Shown: positions 1-8,323 of the stretch, piece after piece
Position numbering within the stretch: the first letter of the stretch is position 1
Layout of the letters: the number at the start of each line of letters is the position of its first letter
Assembly (NCBI GenBank): GCA_009908945.1
Contig: JAAAOI010000014.1
Span: 1-45,990 of the forward strand
Reading direction: 5' to 3'
Source of the DNA: Bacteroidota bacterium
GTDB taxonomy: Bacteria; Bacteroidota; Rhodothermia; Rhodothermales; Salinibacteraceae
DNA: 45,990 nucleotides
Program-made: the position numbers and the translations under genes
Notes under the pieces: model-generated
The model's input: only the letters and a program-made list of their open reading frames with translations
The model's database searches: none
What the model was told of the DNA's origin: nothing

Positions 1-1033
1 CAAAGGAAGTCCCCCCATCGGTGGTAAACGCTACGCCAGCGATCTCGTCCGGCTCCACCGATGCCCGCGTAGCCAGCCAAAGCACAGGCCCATCCGGTGT
101 GGGCTGCTCAGCGAGACGGTAGACCCAGCTGCCATTCAACCCGTCGGGCGTCCCATCGAACCCGCGCCGCTGCCACGCTACGCCATCATCCGACCAGTTG
201 ACGCCGCCCTCCGTCCCCGCCCAGATGCGCCCGGTGGCATCCACCAGTACGTCGTACGCCCGGAAGTTACGCCCCGCGAAGTTTTCCGACGCTGGCCCGA
301 TCGGCTCCGCGAAAAGCGGAAAGGCCAGCGCCATCTCCGGAGCGATAGCCTGCAACGTATCCGGCGGCAGCACCACCCGCTCCCACGAGCGGCCCCGATC
401 GGCCGAGCGGCGCAGGCCGGCCCGTACATTCGCACTCCAGAGCGTGCCGGTAGCCGCATCATACGCCACGCCCCGCGGCGGTGTCGAGGTGGGTTCGGTG
501 ATGGGCAGCGTAGGAAGCGACGAAGCGCCATAAACCGTCACCGTATCTTCCGGCAGGTCGAGGATACCGGTAGTCGTGGGGTCATCATCGAGCGGCGGGC
601 GCGGCGAGCGGAAGGTCCACGAGCGCCCATTATCCTCGGATATCAGAAAGCCCCGCGACACGTTCACGCGGCCCCGGCCGAAGCGGGCGCCGACGCGGTT
701 GCCCAGGCCGGCGACCAGCACGGGCCCGTTGCCGCGCAGCGAAAACACGAGGTTCTGTAGGCCACGCAGCGCGTCGGCATCGGTGGCTTGCCACGTCGCC
801 CCGGCATCCGTCGTGAGGTTGAGGTACGGGCCCACCCAGAGCGAGTCGCCCCGGGCCCGCAGCGTTTCGATGCTGTTGCTGAGGATACCGGGCGACGGTA
901 CAAGGACATCGGCTTCGTGCGAGGTTTCGGGGAGGGTGGCTGCACGCTGCTGGGCTCCGGCCAGCTGACGCGCCCCCGCTACAAGCAATACGAGCGGTAC
1001 GAGGAGAAGGCATGACACGAAACGTATCGGCAT
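1..1033 (-). CDS. Secreted BNR/Asp-box repeat protein, 3' part missing
   Basis: Reading leftwards from ATG at 1033, the frame stays open to the window edge, giving 344 codons without a stop. The first about 27 residues form a signal peptide (MPIRFVSC, then a leucine/valine-rich core, then a GAQQ-type cleavage region). After it come at least five Asp-box (BNR) motifs of the S/T-x-D-x-G-x-x-W/F type: TDAGATW, SEDNGRSW, SADRGRSW, SDDGVAW and TTDGGTSF. Such repeats build beta-propellers of the sialidase/sortilin type, usually exported; no enzymatic residues can be assigned. The start lies 3 bp after the stop of the upstream lipoprotein gene, so the two are probably co-transcribed and may work together at the cell surface. 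The C-terminus, which would show any type IX sorting domain, is outside the window. Confidence 0.8.
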   Translation of the reverse strand, partial: MPIRFVSCLLLVPLVLLVAGARQLAGAQQRAATLPETSHEADVLVPSPGILSNSIETLRARGDSLWVGPYLNLTTDAGATWQATDADALRGLQNLVFSLRGNGPVLVAGLGNRVGARFGRGRVNVSRGFLISEDNGRSWTFRSPRPPLDDDPTTTGILDLPEDTVTVYGASSLPTLPITEPTSTPPRGVAYDAATGTLWSANVRAGLRRSADRGRSWERVVLPPDTLQAIAPEMALAFPLFAEPIGPASENFAGRNFRAYDVLVDATGRIWAGTEGGVNWSDDGVAWQRRGFDGTPDGLNGSWVYRLAEQPTPDGPVLWLATRASVEPDEIAGVAFTTDGGTSF

Positions 1034-1036
1034 GGG

Positions 1037-1510
1037 TCAGCCCTCCTCCGTCGCCGGATCGAACCGCAGCGTACCGCGCGCCGGTGGCCCTTCGCGTCCA
1101 TCCACCGCCACCGGTTGCACGATGATGGCGTAATAGCCGGCTTCGGCGGCAGGGAGCGTTATCGGAGCCGTACCTGCAAACACCGGCGCGTCCCGGGCCA
1201 GCTGGCCCTCCCCTACCGTACCCTCAAGCGGCGGCACCCCCACCACGGCATACGATACGGTGATCTCTGCTCCGAGCGGGTCTTTGACCTCAGCCTCGAG
1301 CATTACCTGCCCCTCTATGGTGTCGTCTACCACCGCCCAACCGTCCGGCAGCGTATCGGCCGAGACGCGGACAGGACTGAACGTGAGCGCGGTGATCTCG
1401 GGCGCAGGGATCGTACGGGGTTCGGTTGGACCCGGCACATCATCACTGCACCCGTGCAAGAGCAGCACAGCGAAGCCCCAGCCCAGCACTATCCATACCG
1501 CACGCGCCAT
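1037..1510 (-). CDS. Putative lipoprotein of unknown function
   Basis: This 157-residue protein begins with a lipoprotein signal: MARAVW, a hydrophobic stretch, and the lipobox LLHGC with the acylated Cys at about residue 21. SDD follows the Cys. The rest is acidic and beta-rich in appearance (alternating V/T/E, many prolines), compatible with one or two immunoglobulin-like folds, but I recognise no family. ATG at 1510 is preferred; a TTG at 1516 would add two residues. Its stop is 3 bp before the start of the BNR-repeat gene, which suggests a two-gene secreted/surface module. Function unknown. Confidence 0.7.
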   Translation of the reverse strand: MARAVWIVLGWGFAVLLLHGCSDDVPGPTEPRTIPAPEITALTFSPVRVSADTLPDGWAVVDDTIEGQVMLEAEVKDPLGAEITVSYAVVGVPPLEGTVGEGQLARDAPVFAGTAPITLPAAEAGYYAIIVQPVAVDGREGPPARGTLRFDPATEEG

Positions 1511-1543
1511 ACACAAGGGATATAGTCAGAGGGAAATGACCAA

Positions 1544-1558
1544 CCGGGCCAAGCCCGG
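1544..1558 (-). terminator. Short GC hairpin after the M50 protease gene
   Basis: CCGGGC and GCCCGG form a perfect 6-bp stem with a 3-base loop, just past the stop of the protease gene on the minus strand. Read on that strand it is followed by TTGGTCATTT, a poor U-tract, so termination would be weak. Confidence 0.35.
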
Positions 1559-1566
1559 AAACCCAC

Positions 1567-2835
1567 TCAAGCAAAATAGAAGGGTTTCACACTAAAACAC
1601 AGCATAAAGATAATGATATTCAAGATCGCCATCTTCCGGCGCGTAGGGCTGAGCGGTTTGTAATGCAGCACCGGCGGGTGGTCCGTCTTGATAAGCGCCA
1701 TGATGAGCAGACACCAAACGAACCAGCCCGAATACCCCACCGACTGGGCGATGGGCTCAATGGCCAGGGCAACCGCCGTAAACAGTACTGTAGCCAGCAG
1801 AGCCGGGACGATCAGCCGGAGGTCGTCCTTGAAGAGACTTCGGAGGAAGAGGTATAGGATAAGGGATACGGCCAGCCACGGCGCCAGGGGGGCAAGCCAG
1901 CCCAGGTTGAACGAGGCGGCCGCGGCTGTAATCTCCGCCCCGGCTTCGTACATAAACCCGACGCTTGCGGAGACCAAGAGCAGCGCCACAAAGCCGCGCG
2001 CGATGCGGGCGTGCCATTTCTTGCCAACCAGCGCGTACATCACGTGCCCACCATCCAACTGCCCCACCGGCAGCAGATTGAGCGCCGTGAAGAACAAGCC
2101 AAGCCACCCGGCAAAGAGGTACGGGTAGTGGTACATTTCATACATGGGCGGCACATCCTGAAAGAACTGCGTCAGCAGCCAGTACAGCGGCGTCTGCCCC
2201 ACCACCAGGCGCATGCCCCCCATCGGGTTGTCCTCGGGCAGCGACGGCATCTCCTCGGGGAACGTGCCAAACTCACGAATATGGCCGAGCACTTCGTCAT
2301 GCCCGGCCAGGTCAAACAGATACGAAGGCGGCGGGAGCGTAAACAGGCCATAGAGCAGCACAGCGACAGCGACCACAAAGCCTGCCAGCGGCCCGGCTGC
2401 CCCCACGTCGAACAGCTTTCGGAGGCTTGGGATGGGCTCGCGGATGCGAATGACGGCGCCGAACGTCCCAATCGGGTTCAGCACGGGAAACGGGATGTAA
2501 TAGGGGAGCGACGTCGCAATCCCGTGAGACTTGGCGGCGAAGTAGTGACCGAACTCGTGCACCGTCAGAAACAGGAGCAGCCCCCCACCAAAGCGCAGGC
2601 CATCGAGCAGCATGGTCTGCGTGAAGCCCAGGCCAAACAGCGTGAAGAGGGCGGCTTCGGTTTCATACAGGCCGAACCGGCCGGTCATCTGAATACCGGC
2701 GAAGATGGTCGACGCCAGCGTGGCGACGAAAAGCAGCAGGTGCAGCCAGTAGCGGTCCTTCGCCTCAGGTTTACGCCGTCGCGGCGGCGAGGAACTCCGT
2801 TCGTGAAAGTCTGGCGGCTCGTTGCGAGGTTCCAC
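1567..2835 (-). CDS. Site-2-type intramembrane metalloprotease (M50 family)
   Basis: A 422-residue polytopic membrane protein with both hallmarks of the M50 zinc proteases. HEFGH (residues 93-97) lies inside a membrane segment, and NLLPVGQLDGG (253-263) carries the second zinc-ligand Asp. VGAAGPLAG (144-152) is the third conserved element. About eight hydrophobic segments follow a charged Arg/Pro-rich cytosolic head of about 28 residues. No PDZ domain is visible, so it resembles the short EGY/Synechocystis-type group more than RseP. Members cleave membrane-anchored substrates; the substrate here is unknown. The start is GTG at 2835, as no ATG precedes the first membrane helix. A terminator-like hairpin lies about 20 bases upstream of it. 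Confidence 0.88.
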   Translation of the reverse strand: MEPRNEPPDFHERSSSPPRRRKPEAKDRYWLHLLLFVATLASTIFAGIQMTGRFGLYETEAALFTLFGLGFTQTMLLDGLRFGGGLLLFLTVHEFGHYFAAKSHGIATSLPYYIPFPVLNPIGTFGAVIRIREPIPSLRKLFDVGAAGPLAGFVVAVAVLLYGLFTLPPPSYLFDLAGHDEVLGHIREFGTFPEEMPSLPEDNPMGGMRLVVGQTPLYWLLTQFFQDVPPMYEMYHYPYLFAGWLGLFFTALNLLPVGQLDGGHVMYALVGKKWHARIARGFVALLLVSASVGFMYEAGAEITAAAASFNLGWLAPLAPWLAVSLILYLFLRSLFKDDLRLIVPALLATVLFTAVALAIEPIAQSVGYSGWFVWCLLIMALIKTDHPPVLHYKPLSPTRRKMAILNIIIFMLCFSVKPFYFA

Positions 2836-2854
2836 AGGAGTGGAGGATTCCGTA

Positions 2855-2879
2855 AAAAGGGCGGACCAGTCAGGGTCCG
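2855..2879 (-). terminator. Intrinsic terminator-like hairpin between aminotransferase and M50 genes
   Basis: On the minus strand CGGACC, a 6-base loop and GGTCCG form a perfect stem followed by CCCTTTTT. It is about 100 bases past the aminotransferase stop and only about 20 bases before the protease start. It could terminate the upstream transcript or attenuate entry into the protease gene. Confidence 0.5.
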
Positions 2880-2977
2880 AAAGAAGCGAGCGTCCAAACG
2901 CAGCCTCTCCTCCGAAGGTTCGAGCCCAACAGAGTGGTTACGTCGCATCACGGCCGGCAGGAGCAGGGAGGCTGATG

Positions 2978-4189
2978 CTACGCAAGCTGGCCCAATGCGG
3001 CCGTCATGCGGTCGAGTGCTTCGGTGAGTGCCTCCGTACCCGTAGCGTAGGAAAGGCGGATCCCACTGGGCATCCCGAAGGCCTCGCCATGCACGGTGGC
3101 CACGTAGTGTTCCTCGAGCAGGTAGAGGCATAGCGCCTCACTGGAGTCGATGCGCTGGCCGCTGGGTGTCGTCGTGCCGTGGAAGGCCGATACATCCGGG
3201 AAGACGTAAAAGGCGCCTTCGGGCTGAGGGCAGGCCACCCCATCGATAGCGCGCAGCCGCTCGAGCACAAGGGTGCGCCGCTCGGCGAACGCCGCCACCA
3301 TCTCGCGCACGGGGGCGAGGTCCATGGTAAGCGCAGTCACGCCAGCTTTCTGCGAGATACTACAGGGAGCAGAGGTGAACTGGCTCTGAATCTTGGCTGC
3401 AGCGTCGGCGATGGCTTGCGGCGCAGCCAGGTAGCCAAGGCGCCAGCCCGTCATGGCAAAGCCCTTGGAAAAGCCATTCACCGTGATGGTGCGCTCGCGC
3501 ATGCCCGGCAGCGAGGCAAAGGCGACGTGGTCGGTGCCATACGTCACGTACTCGTAGATCTCGTCCGATACCACAAACACATGAGGATACCGCTGCAGCA
3601 CCTTCGCCAGCGCCTCCAGCTCGGCCTGCGTATACACCGCCCCGGTAGGGTTCGATGGCGAGCAGTGCACCAGCAGCCGCGTGCGTGGCGTCAACCGTTC
3701 CTCCAACTGCTCGGGGGTTAGCTTATAGCCGTCCTCTACCGTGGTCGGGACCGCCACCGGCTCACCGCCCGCCATGCGTACCATTTCGGGGTAGCTCACC
3801 CAATAGGGCGCCGGGATCAGCACCTCATCGCCCGGCCGAACGAGCGCGTTCATGGTGAGGGCCAGGGACTGCTTGGCTCCACTTGAGCATACGATCTGTC
3901 CGGGATCATACGTCAAGTGGTTGTCGCGCTGGAGCTTTTCGGCGATGGCTTCGCGCAATTCGGGCATGCCCGTGTTCTGCGTATAGCGCGTGTAGCCGTC
4001 GCGGATGGCCTGGATACCGGCCTCGGCAATGGCCTGCGGCGTATCGAAGTCGGGCTCTCCCGCGCTCAAGCTGATGACCGGATGCCCGGCCCGGCGCAGT
4101 TCTTTCGCTTTGGCCGACATCGCCAGCGTGGCCGACGGCTGCATAGCGGCAATACGCGGGTTGAAAGAGATCGCAGAAGGGGTAGACAT
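2978..4189 (-). CDS. Aspartate aminotransferase (class I PLP enzyme)
   Basis: A 403-residue fold-type I PLP aminotransferase. SAGEPDFDTP (residues 42-51), SPSNPTG (177-183), SDEIYE (208-213) and the PLP-lysine motif NGFSKGFAMTGWRLGY (238-253, Lys242) are all present. The C-terminal RLSYA supplies the carboxylate-binding Arg. This is the I-gamma (Thermus/cyanobacterial) layout, which moves the amino group between aspartate or glutamate and 2-oxo acids in the cytosol. Length is typical. The start is ATG at 4189. It reads the same way as coaD and rsmD upstream, with 72 bp between. Exact substrate (aspartate, or prephenate in some relatives) cannot be fixed by eye. Confidence 0.93.
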   Translation of the reverse strand: MSTPSAISFNPRIAAMQPSATLAMSAKAKELRRAGHPVISLSAGEPDFDTPQAIAEAGIQAIRDGYTRYTQNTGMPELREAIAEKLQRDNHLTYDPGQIVCSSGAKQSLALTMNALVRPGDEVLIPAPYWVSYPEMVRMAGGEPVAVPTTVEDGYKLTPEQLEERLTPRTRLLVHCSPSNPTGAVYTQAELEALAKVLQRYPHVFVVSDEIYEYVTYGTDHVAFASLPGMRERTITVNGFSKGFAMTGWRLGYLAAPQAIADAAAKIQSQFTSAPCSISQKAGVTALTMDLAPVREMVAAFAERRTLVLERLRAIDGVACPQPEGAFYVFPDVSAFHGTTTPSGQRIDSSEALCLYLLEEHYVATVHGEAFGMPSGIRLSYATGTEALTEALDRMTAALGQLA

Positions 4190-4261
4190 GAGGCAGCGAA
4201 GCAGGGTGAATGTAAGAGCTACGGCAGCACGGCAGCCGATGGGGCAGGACGCAGGGTGGCG

Positions 4262-4759
4262 CTAATCGATGGCCGTTTTCTTCTGGGCAAGCGCCTCTAC
4301 CACGGGCGGCGGGACAAAAGCTGAGAGGTCGCCGCCCCAGCGGTGCACATCCCGCACCACGGTGGCGCTAATCATGGCGTGTTCTTCGGATGTCATCAGA
4401 AAGACCGTTTCAAGGTCGGGATGGAGCTTGTGATTCGCAAACGCCATCCGAAACTCGTAGTCGAAGTCACTAACCTGCCGCAGCCCGCGCACCAGCGCGG
4501 TAGCGTTCCGCTCGCGGGCACGGTCTACCAAGAGCCCCTCAAACGTCGCGACGCTCACCCGGTCCAGATGTGCTGTGCATTCCTTGACCAGCGTGCACCG
4601 TTCCTCGATGGTTAGCAGGGTGTTCTTACTGGCATTGACCGCCACGGTCACCTCCACCTGATCGAACAAGCGCACGGCACGCTCCAGGATATCGAGGTGG
4701 CCATTCGTGAACGGATCGAACGTGCCAGGCAGCAACGCGAGGCGAGGGGCAGAAGGCAT
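4262..4759 (-). CDS. coaD: Phosphopantetheine adenylyltransferase
   Basis: A 165-residue nucleotidyltransferase that joins ATP and 4'-phosphopantetheine to dephospho-CoA, the fourth step of coenzyme A synthesis. PGTFDPFTNGHLDI at residues 11-24 contains the (T/H)xGH adenylyl-transfer motif. RGLRQVSDFDYE is the family signature for the phosphopantetheine site, and the ISATVVRDV stretch near residue 130 corresponds to the second nucleotide-binding motif. Length is normal. The start is ATG at 4759, 26 bp after rsmD. An rsmD-coaD pair is a common bacterial arrangement and supports both calls. Confidence 0.96.
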   Translation of the reverse strand: MPSAPRLALLPGTFDPFTNGHLDILERAVRLFDQVEVTVAVNASKNTLLTIEERCTLVKECTAHLDRVSVATFEGLLVDRARERNATALVRGLRQVSDFDYEFRMAFANHKLHPDLETVFLMTSEEHAMISATVVRDVHRWGGDLSAFVPPPVVEALAQKKTAID

Positions 4760-4785
4760 ACGCGGAAGGATGAGGAAGGATAGGG

Positions 4786-5370
4786 TCAGGAAGCAGACGA
4801 CGCTTCAGACGGCGCCGGGTCGGCGCGCTCGGCCAGCAAGGGGCAAAAAATGGTGACCACCGTGCGGCCGTACTTGCGGGTGGTGTCCAGCGCCGGGTGG
4901 TCGTCGAAAAAGATGCGGGTATCGTGCTCCAGGATAAACAGCCCGTTCGGTGTAAGGTGCGGCAGGGCCAGATCGGGCAGGCCCGCCAGCCCTTCATACG
5001 CGTAGGGCGGGTCGGCAAAGATGACGCTGAAGGGCGGGCCGCTGTACTTCTGCAGGTAGGGAGCAGCCTTCGTCTTCACCATAGCGGTCTGGTCGGCCAC
5101 CTCCAGCGCCTCCGCGTTCTGCTGCGCAAACGACAGCACCTTGGCGTCGGACTCCACAAACGTGGCATGAGCGGCCCCCCGACTGATCGCCTCCAGCCCG
5201 AGGGCACCGGTGCCCGCAAACAGGTCCAGCACGAACGTGTCGTGCAGGTCCAGCCGGCTAAAGATCATGTTGAAGATCGCCTCCCGGGCCCGGTCGGTCG
5301 TGGGGCGCGTGCGGTGCCCCTGAGGGGAGCGAAGGGTCCGACGCTGCAGCCGTCCTCCGATGATGCGCAT
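4786..5370 (-). CDS. rsmD: 16S rRNA (guanine966-N2)-methyltransferase
   Basis: A 194-residue SAM-dependent methyltransferase that modifies G966 of 16S rRNA on the assembling small subunit. MRIIGGRLQRRTL at the N-terminus, RPTTDRAREAIFN (22-34), the SAM-binding DLFAGTGALGLEA (49-61) and the catalytic DPPY (120-123) are all textbook RsmD. The start is ATG at 5370, since the family begins exactly with MRIIGG. The frame stays open upstream to 5682, but that extension has no family similarity and overlaps a terminator and the end of the next gene. It is followed by coaD after 26 bp. Confidence 0.95.
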   Translation of the reverse strand: MRIIGGRLQRRTLRSPQGHRTRPTTDRAREAIFNMIFSRLDLHDTFVLDLFAGTGALGLEAISRGAAHATFVESDAKVLSFAQQNAEALEVADQTAMVKTKAAPYLQKYSGPPFSVIFADPPYAYEGLAGLPDLALPHLTPNGLFILEHDTRIFFDDHPALDTTRKYGRTVVTIFCPLLAERADPAPSEASSAS

Positions 5371-5496
5371 AGCGTAACCGGATTGATGAAGGAAATAGCT
5401 AATCACAAGCCGTGGCACAAACGAACCGCTCCGGCTGCGGTTCAGGCCAGCCCGTGGCATGGGGGCCGAGGGAACGCGGCAATGCCCCTCAGCAGA

Positions 5497-5532
5497 AAAA
5501 GCCACCAGAGCGCAACGCGCCTGGCGGCTTTT
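5497..5532 (-). terminator. Intrinsic terminator after the outer-membrane protein gene
   Basis: AAAAGCCACCAG (5497-5508) pairs with CTGGCGGCTTTT (5521-5532) across a 12-base loop with one non-Watson-Crick position. On the minus strand the stem ends in a T-run, about 45 bases past the stop at 5576. The flanking A and T runs mean it could work in both directions. Confidence 0.7.
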
Positions 5533-5575
5533 GGTGGTTTCAGTCCATGCGACACCAGCGGCCGCCGGCCTCTTC

Positions 5576-6178
5576 TCAGAAGCGAACGCCCAGCCGCAGC
5601 ATAAAGCTATTGAGGCGCTCACCGCCCGGCTCCGCTGCAATGCCCGCAAACTCAAAGCCGTCGGTAAAGCGCGAAATCCCAAACTTATAGAGCAGCTCAG
5701 GCATTAGGGTCAGCGACACCGTCGGGATGCTAATTTCAGTGCCCACCCCAACATTGGCCGCCACGTTGAGGTTGTCAAACGATGCGTCCTCTTCTCGCGC
5801 CAGCTGAAAAACAGGGCCCGCCGTCAGGTACGGCCGCACGATGGGCAGCGTGGCCAGCCGAACGCGCACATCGATGGGAAGCTCGACCATGTCGATATCC
5901 ACCTCATTTGTCCCTTCGCCTTCAAAGGTGCCCACGTCCATGTAGTACAGCCCCGGCCGCACCGCCACCGGGCCCAGCGCTAAATCGTAAAAGAGCCCGA
6001 CGTGGAAGCCTGTGGCGTTTTCGAAGCGTCCTTGATCATCCCCGGAGCGGATATCGCCAATATCGTTAAAGTTGGCGCCCCCTGCTATGCCGAGTTGCGC
6101 ATGCGCGGGGGCGGCCTGCCAAAGCAGCCCGATGAGGACGAAGAAGAAAGCAATGCTATAGGTAGTAAATCGTGTCAT
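5576..6178 (-). CDS. Outer-membrane beta-barrel protein
   Basis: A 200-residue exported protein. The signal peptide is MTRFTTYS, a Phe/Leu-rich core and a PAHA|Q cleavage near residue 27. The mature part has alternating hydrophobic/polar strands with repeated Gly-x-aromatic turns and ends in the barrel-type terminus LRLGVRF with a final Phe. It looks like the PF13568-type small barrels common in Bacteroidota. These are structural outer-membrane proteins, and no substrate can be named. The start is ATG at 6178 because it heads a clean signal peptide; an upstream start at 6202 would add eight residues and spoil it. It is monocistronic, with a terminator downstream, and diverges from bshA. Confidence 0.8.
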   Translation of the reverse strand: MTRFTTYSIAFFFVLIGLLWQAAPAHAQLGIAGGANFNDIGDIRSGDDQGRFENATGFHVGLFYDLALGPVAVRPGLYYMDVGTFEGEGTNEVDIDMVELPIDVRVRLATLPIVRPYLTAGPVFQLAREEDASFDNLNVAANVGVGTEISIPTVSLTLMPELLYKFGISRFTDGFEFAGIAAEPGGERLNSFMLRLGVRF

Positions 6179-6436
6179 AAGTGGAAACGTCTGAAGATAC
6201 AAGAAGCGAATGCTGTACTGCGATCATGCGGGCACCGCAAGATGCCTGATAGGAAACCCGCATGCAACAAAGGCGCGGCAGGCCTCCGGGATGTAACATG
6301 GTCACGTAACAAGGCTGTGGCTGGTGCACCAAGAGGCATGAGCAACCAACCGGTACATCACTGGTACGTGCGATACCCTGGTGAGGAGGGCTTGTACTGT
6401 ACCCCTGATTCTTTTGCTGACCCTACTGAGATTGTT

Positions 6437-7582
6437 ATGAAGATTGGCATTACCTGCTACCCCGTCTACGGCGGGAGTGGCGTCGTGGCTACTGAACTGG
6501 GCAAGGCGCTGGCGGCCCGCGGCCACGAGATTCATTTCATCGCCTATTCCCTGCCCTTCCGCCTCAGTAACGTCACGGGCAACATCTTCTTCCACGAGGT
6601 CAACATCAGCAGCTACCCGCTCTTCGAGTACCCGCCGTACTCGCTGGCGCTGACCAGCAAAATGGTGGACGTAGCAAAGTACGAAGGGTTGGATCTCCTG
6701 CACGTGCACTACGCCATCCCGCATGCCACGAGTGCCGTGCTCGCCCAGCAGATTCTGCAGCAGCAGACGCTGGAGGTACCCGTCATCACCACGCTGCACG
6801 GTACGGACATCACCATTGTCGGGCAGGACCCCTCCTTCCGCCCGGTGGTCAACTACTCGATTAATCAATCGGAGGGCGTGACCGCCGTCTCGGAATACCT
6901 CCGGGACGAGACCTACGAGCACTTCGACGTTGAAAAGGATATCGCGGTAGTTCCCAATTTCATCAATACGGAGGAGTTCTACCGCTCGGATAAGGACTAC
7001 TTCCGCCGCGCCCTCTGCCCCAATGGGGAAAAGGTGCTGATCCATGTCTCCAACTTCCGCCCTGTGAAGCGCGCGCAAGACGTGGTGCGGGTGCTGCATC
7101 AGTTGCGGCAAGACGACCTGCCCGTGAAGCTGCTCCTGGTGGGGGACGGGCCCGACCGGATGCCATCGGAGCACCTCGCGCGGGAGCTCGGGGTGCAGGA
7201 CGATGTCCGCTTTCTCGGAAAGCAAGACCCCATCATGGAAATCCTCTCGGTGGCAGACGTCTTCTTGATGCCCAGTGGATCGGAAACCTTTGGCCTGGCC
7301 GGGCTGGAGGCGATGGCCTGCGAGGTGCCCGTTGTGTGCAGTGACATCGGCGGCCTACCGGAGCTTGTGCAACAGGGCGAAAGCGGCTTCCTGTGCGAAC
7401 TGGGCAACGTAGACGAAATGACGGCGCGCACCCGCGAGCTCATCACAGATGAGGCCCTGCACAAGCGGATGGCCGCGGCCGCCCGCGCCCGGGCGCACGA
7501 CTTCGACACCACCCGGATTGTACCGCGCTACGAAGAATACTACGAGACGATTCTGGCTGCGGGCGTGCCCGCCTCCGGATAA
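6437..7582 (+). CDS. bshA: N-acetyl-alpha-D-glucosaminyl L-malate synthase
   Basis: A 381-residue GT4 glycosyltransferase (GT-B fold) that makes GlcNAc-malate from UDP-GlcNAc and L-malate, the first step of bacillithiol synthesis. The N-terminus MKIGITCYPVYGGSGVVATELG is diagnostic of BshA. The acceptor region HVHYAIPHA (89-97), TLHGTDITIVG (119-129), SNFRPVKR (205-212) and the retaining-GT motif around E283 and E291 (SGSETFGLAGLEA) are all in place. The start is ATG at 6437; the frame is open upstream to 6002, but that part overlaps the divergent barrel gene and lacks similarity. bshB and bshC are not in the window. It converges with an MBL hydrolase. Confidence 0.96.
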   Translation: MKIGITCYPVYGGSGVVATELGKALAARGHEIHFIAYSLPFRLSNVTGNIFFHEVNISSYPLFEYPPYSLALTSKMVDVAKYEGLDLLHVHYAIPHATSAVLAQQILQQQTLEVPVITTLHGTDITIVGQDPSFRPVVNYSINQSEGVTAVSEYLRDETYEHFDVEKDIAVVPNFINTEEFYRSDKDYFRRALCPNGEKVLIHVSNFRPVKRAQDVVRVLHQLRQDDLPVKLLLVGDGPDRMPSEHLARELGVQDDVRFLGKQDPIMEILSVADVFLMPSGSETFGLAGLEAMACEVPVVCSDIGGLPELVQQGESGFLCELGNVDEMTARTRELITDEALHKRMAAAARARAHDFDTTRIVPRYEEYYETILAAGVPASG

Positions 7583-7642
7583 CCCGGCTGAGGCGCCAGA
7601 AGCTTCCGAAGCGGCCCGGTCTGTGCGGCGCCGTGCCGGCAC

Positions 7643-8323
7643 TCACTCCGGCGTGGGTACGCCGGGCACCTGCCCGGTCAGAAACGGGTTGCGCTGCTTC
7701 TCTGCCCCAATGGTCGTCTTCGGTCCGTGCCCCGGGTAGATGGTCACGTCATCGCCCAACGGCACCAGCTTCTCGAAGATCGACTGCATGAGTTGCGGCA
7801 GGGAGGTCTGGGGCAGTCCCTCCGTCCGCCCAATGGAGCCGGAGAAGAGTACATCGCCGGAGATTGCAAAGCCGTTGGCCGCATCGTAGAAGGTGATGGA
7901 GCCGGGCGAATGGCCGGGCGTGTGCAGCACCTCCCAGGTAAACCCGGCGACGTTGAGCGTATCGCCTTCTTCCAGAAACGTATCCGGAAGAGGGGGCTGC
8001 TCCAGCGCAAACCCAAACCCTTTGGCCTGCTCCTTGGCCCGCGCGATGAAGGGCGTATCTGCCGCGTGCATCTGAAAGGGACGCCCAAAATGCTCGGCAA
8101 AGAAGGCACACCCGAAGATATGGTCGATGTGTGCGTGCGTGAGCAGCAGGTGCGTCACCTCCAGCGCGTGGCGCTCCAGGTAGGTGAGCACGGCCTGCCG
8201 CTCCTTTGCCGTGTGCGTGCCAGGGTCGATCAGCGCAGCTTCGCCGTTGGCATGCGCGATGTAGCTATTGGTCTGAAAAGGGTTGAAGGTAAACGACTTC
8301 ACGGTCATTGACGACGCAGCCAT
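7643..8323 (-). CDS. MBL-fold metallo-hydrolase, glyoxalase II-like
   Basis: A 226-residue metallo-beta-lactamase-fold hydrolase. THAHIDH (62-68) is the dinuclear metal motif. HTPGHSPGS supplies the third-strand His, GDVLFSGSIGRTE the bridging Asp, and PGHGPKTTIGAEKQRNPFL the C-terminal His and family tail. This is the GloB/YcbL-type layout of short hydroxyacyl-thiol hydrolases. The natural substrate is uncertain; a bacillithiol-linked thioester would fit the neighbouring bshA, but that is inference. The start is ATG at 8323, with ATG at 8308 possible. A much longer open frame upstream runs antisense to the next gene and is not credible. Confidence 0.88.
   Translation of the reverse strand: MAASSMTVKSFTFNPFQTNSYIAHANGEAALIDPGTHTAKERQAVLTYLERHALEVTHLLLTHAHIDHIFGCAFFAEHFGRPFQMHAADTPFIARAKEQAKGFGFALEQPPLPDTFLEEGDTLNVAGFTWEVLHTPGHSPGSITFYDAANGFAISGDVLFSGSIGRTEGLPQTSLPQLMQSIFEKLVPLGDDVTIYPGHGPKTTIGAEKQRNPFLTGQVPGVPTPE

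Noticed and set aside
2011-3027. 338-codon plus-strand frame across the M50 and aminotransferase genes
   Set aside because: Antisense to two genes with clear motifs; its product is Arg/Gln/His-rich with no recognisable domain.
5371-5682. N-terminal extension of rsmD
   Set aside because: RsmD begins at MRIIGG, and the extension crosses a terminator and the end of the barrel gene.
6302-7225. 307-codon minus-strand frame opposite bshA
   Set aside because: bshA is certain on the other strand; the antisense product has no domain.
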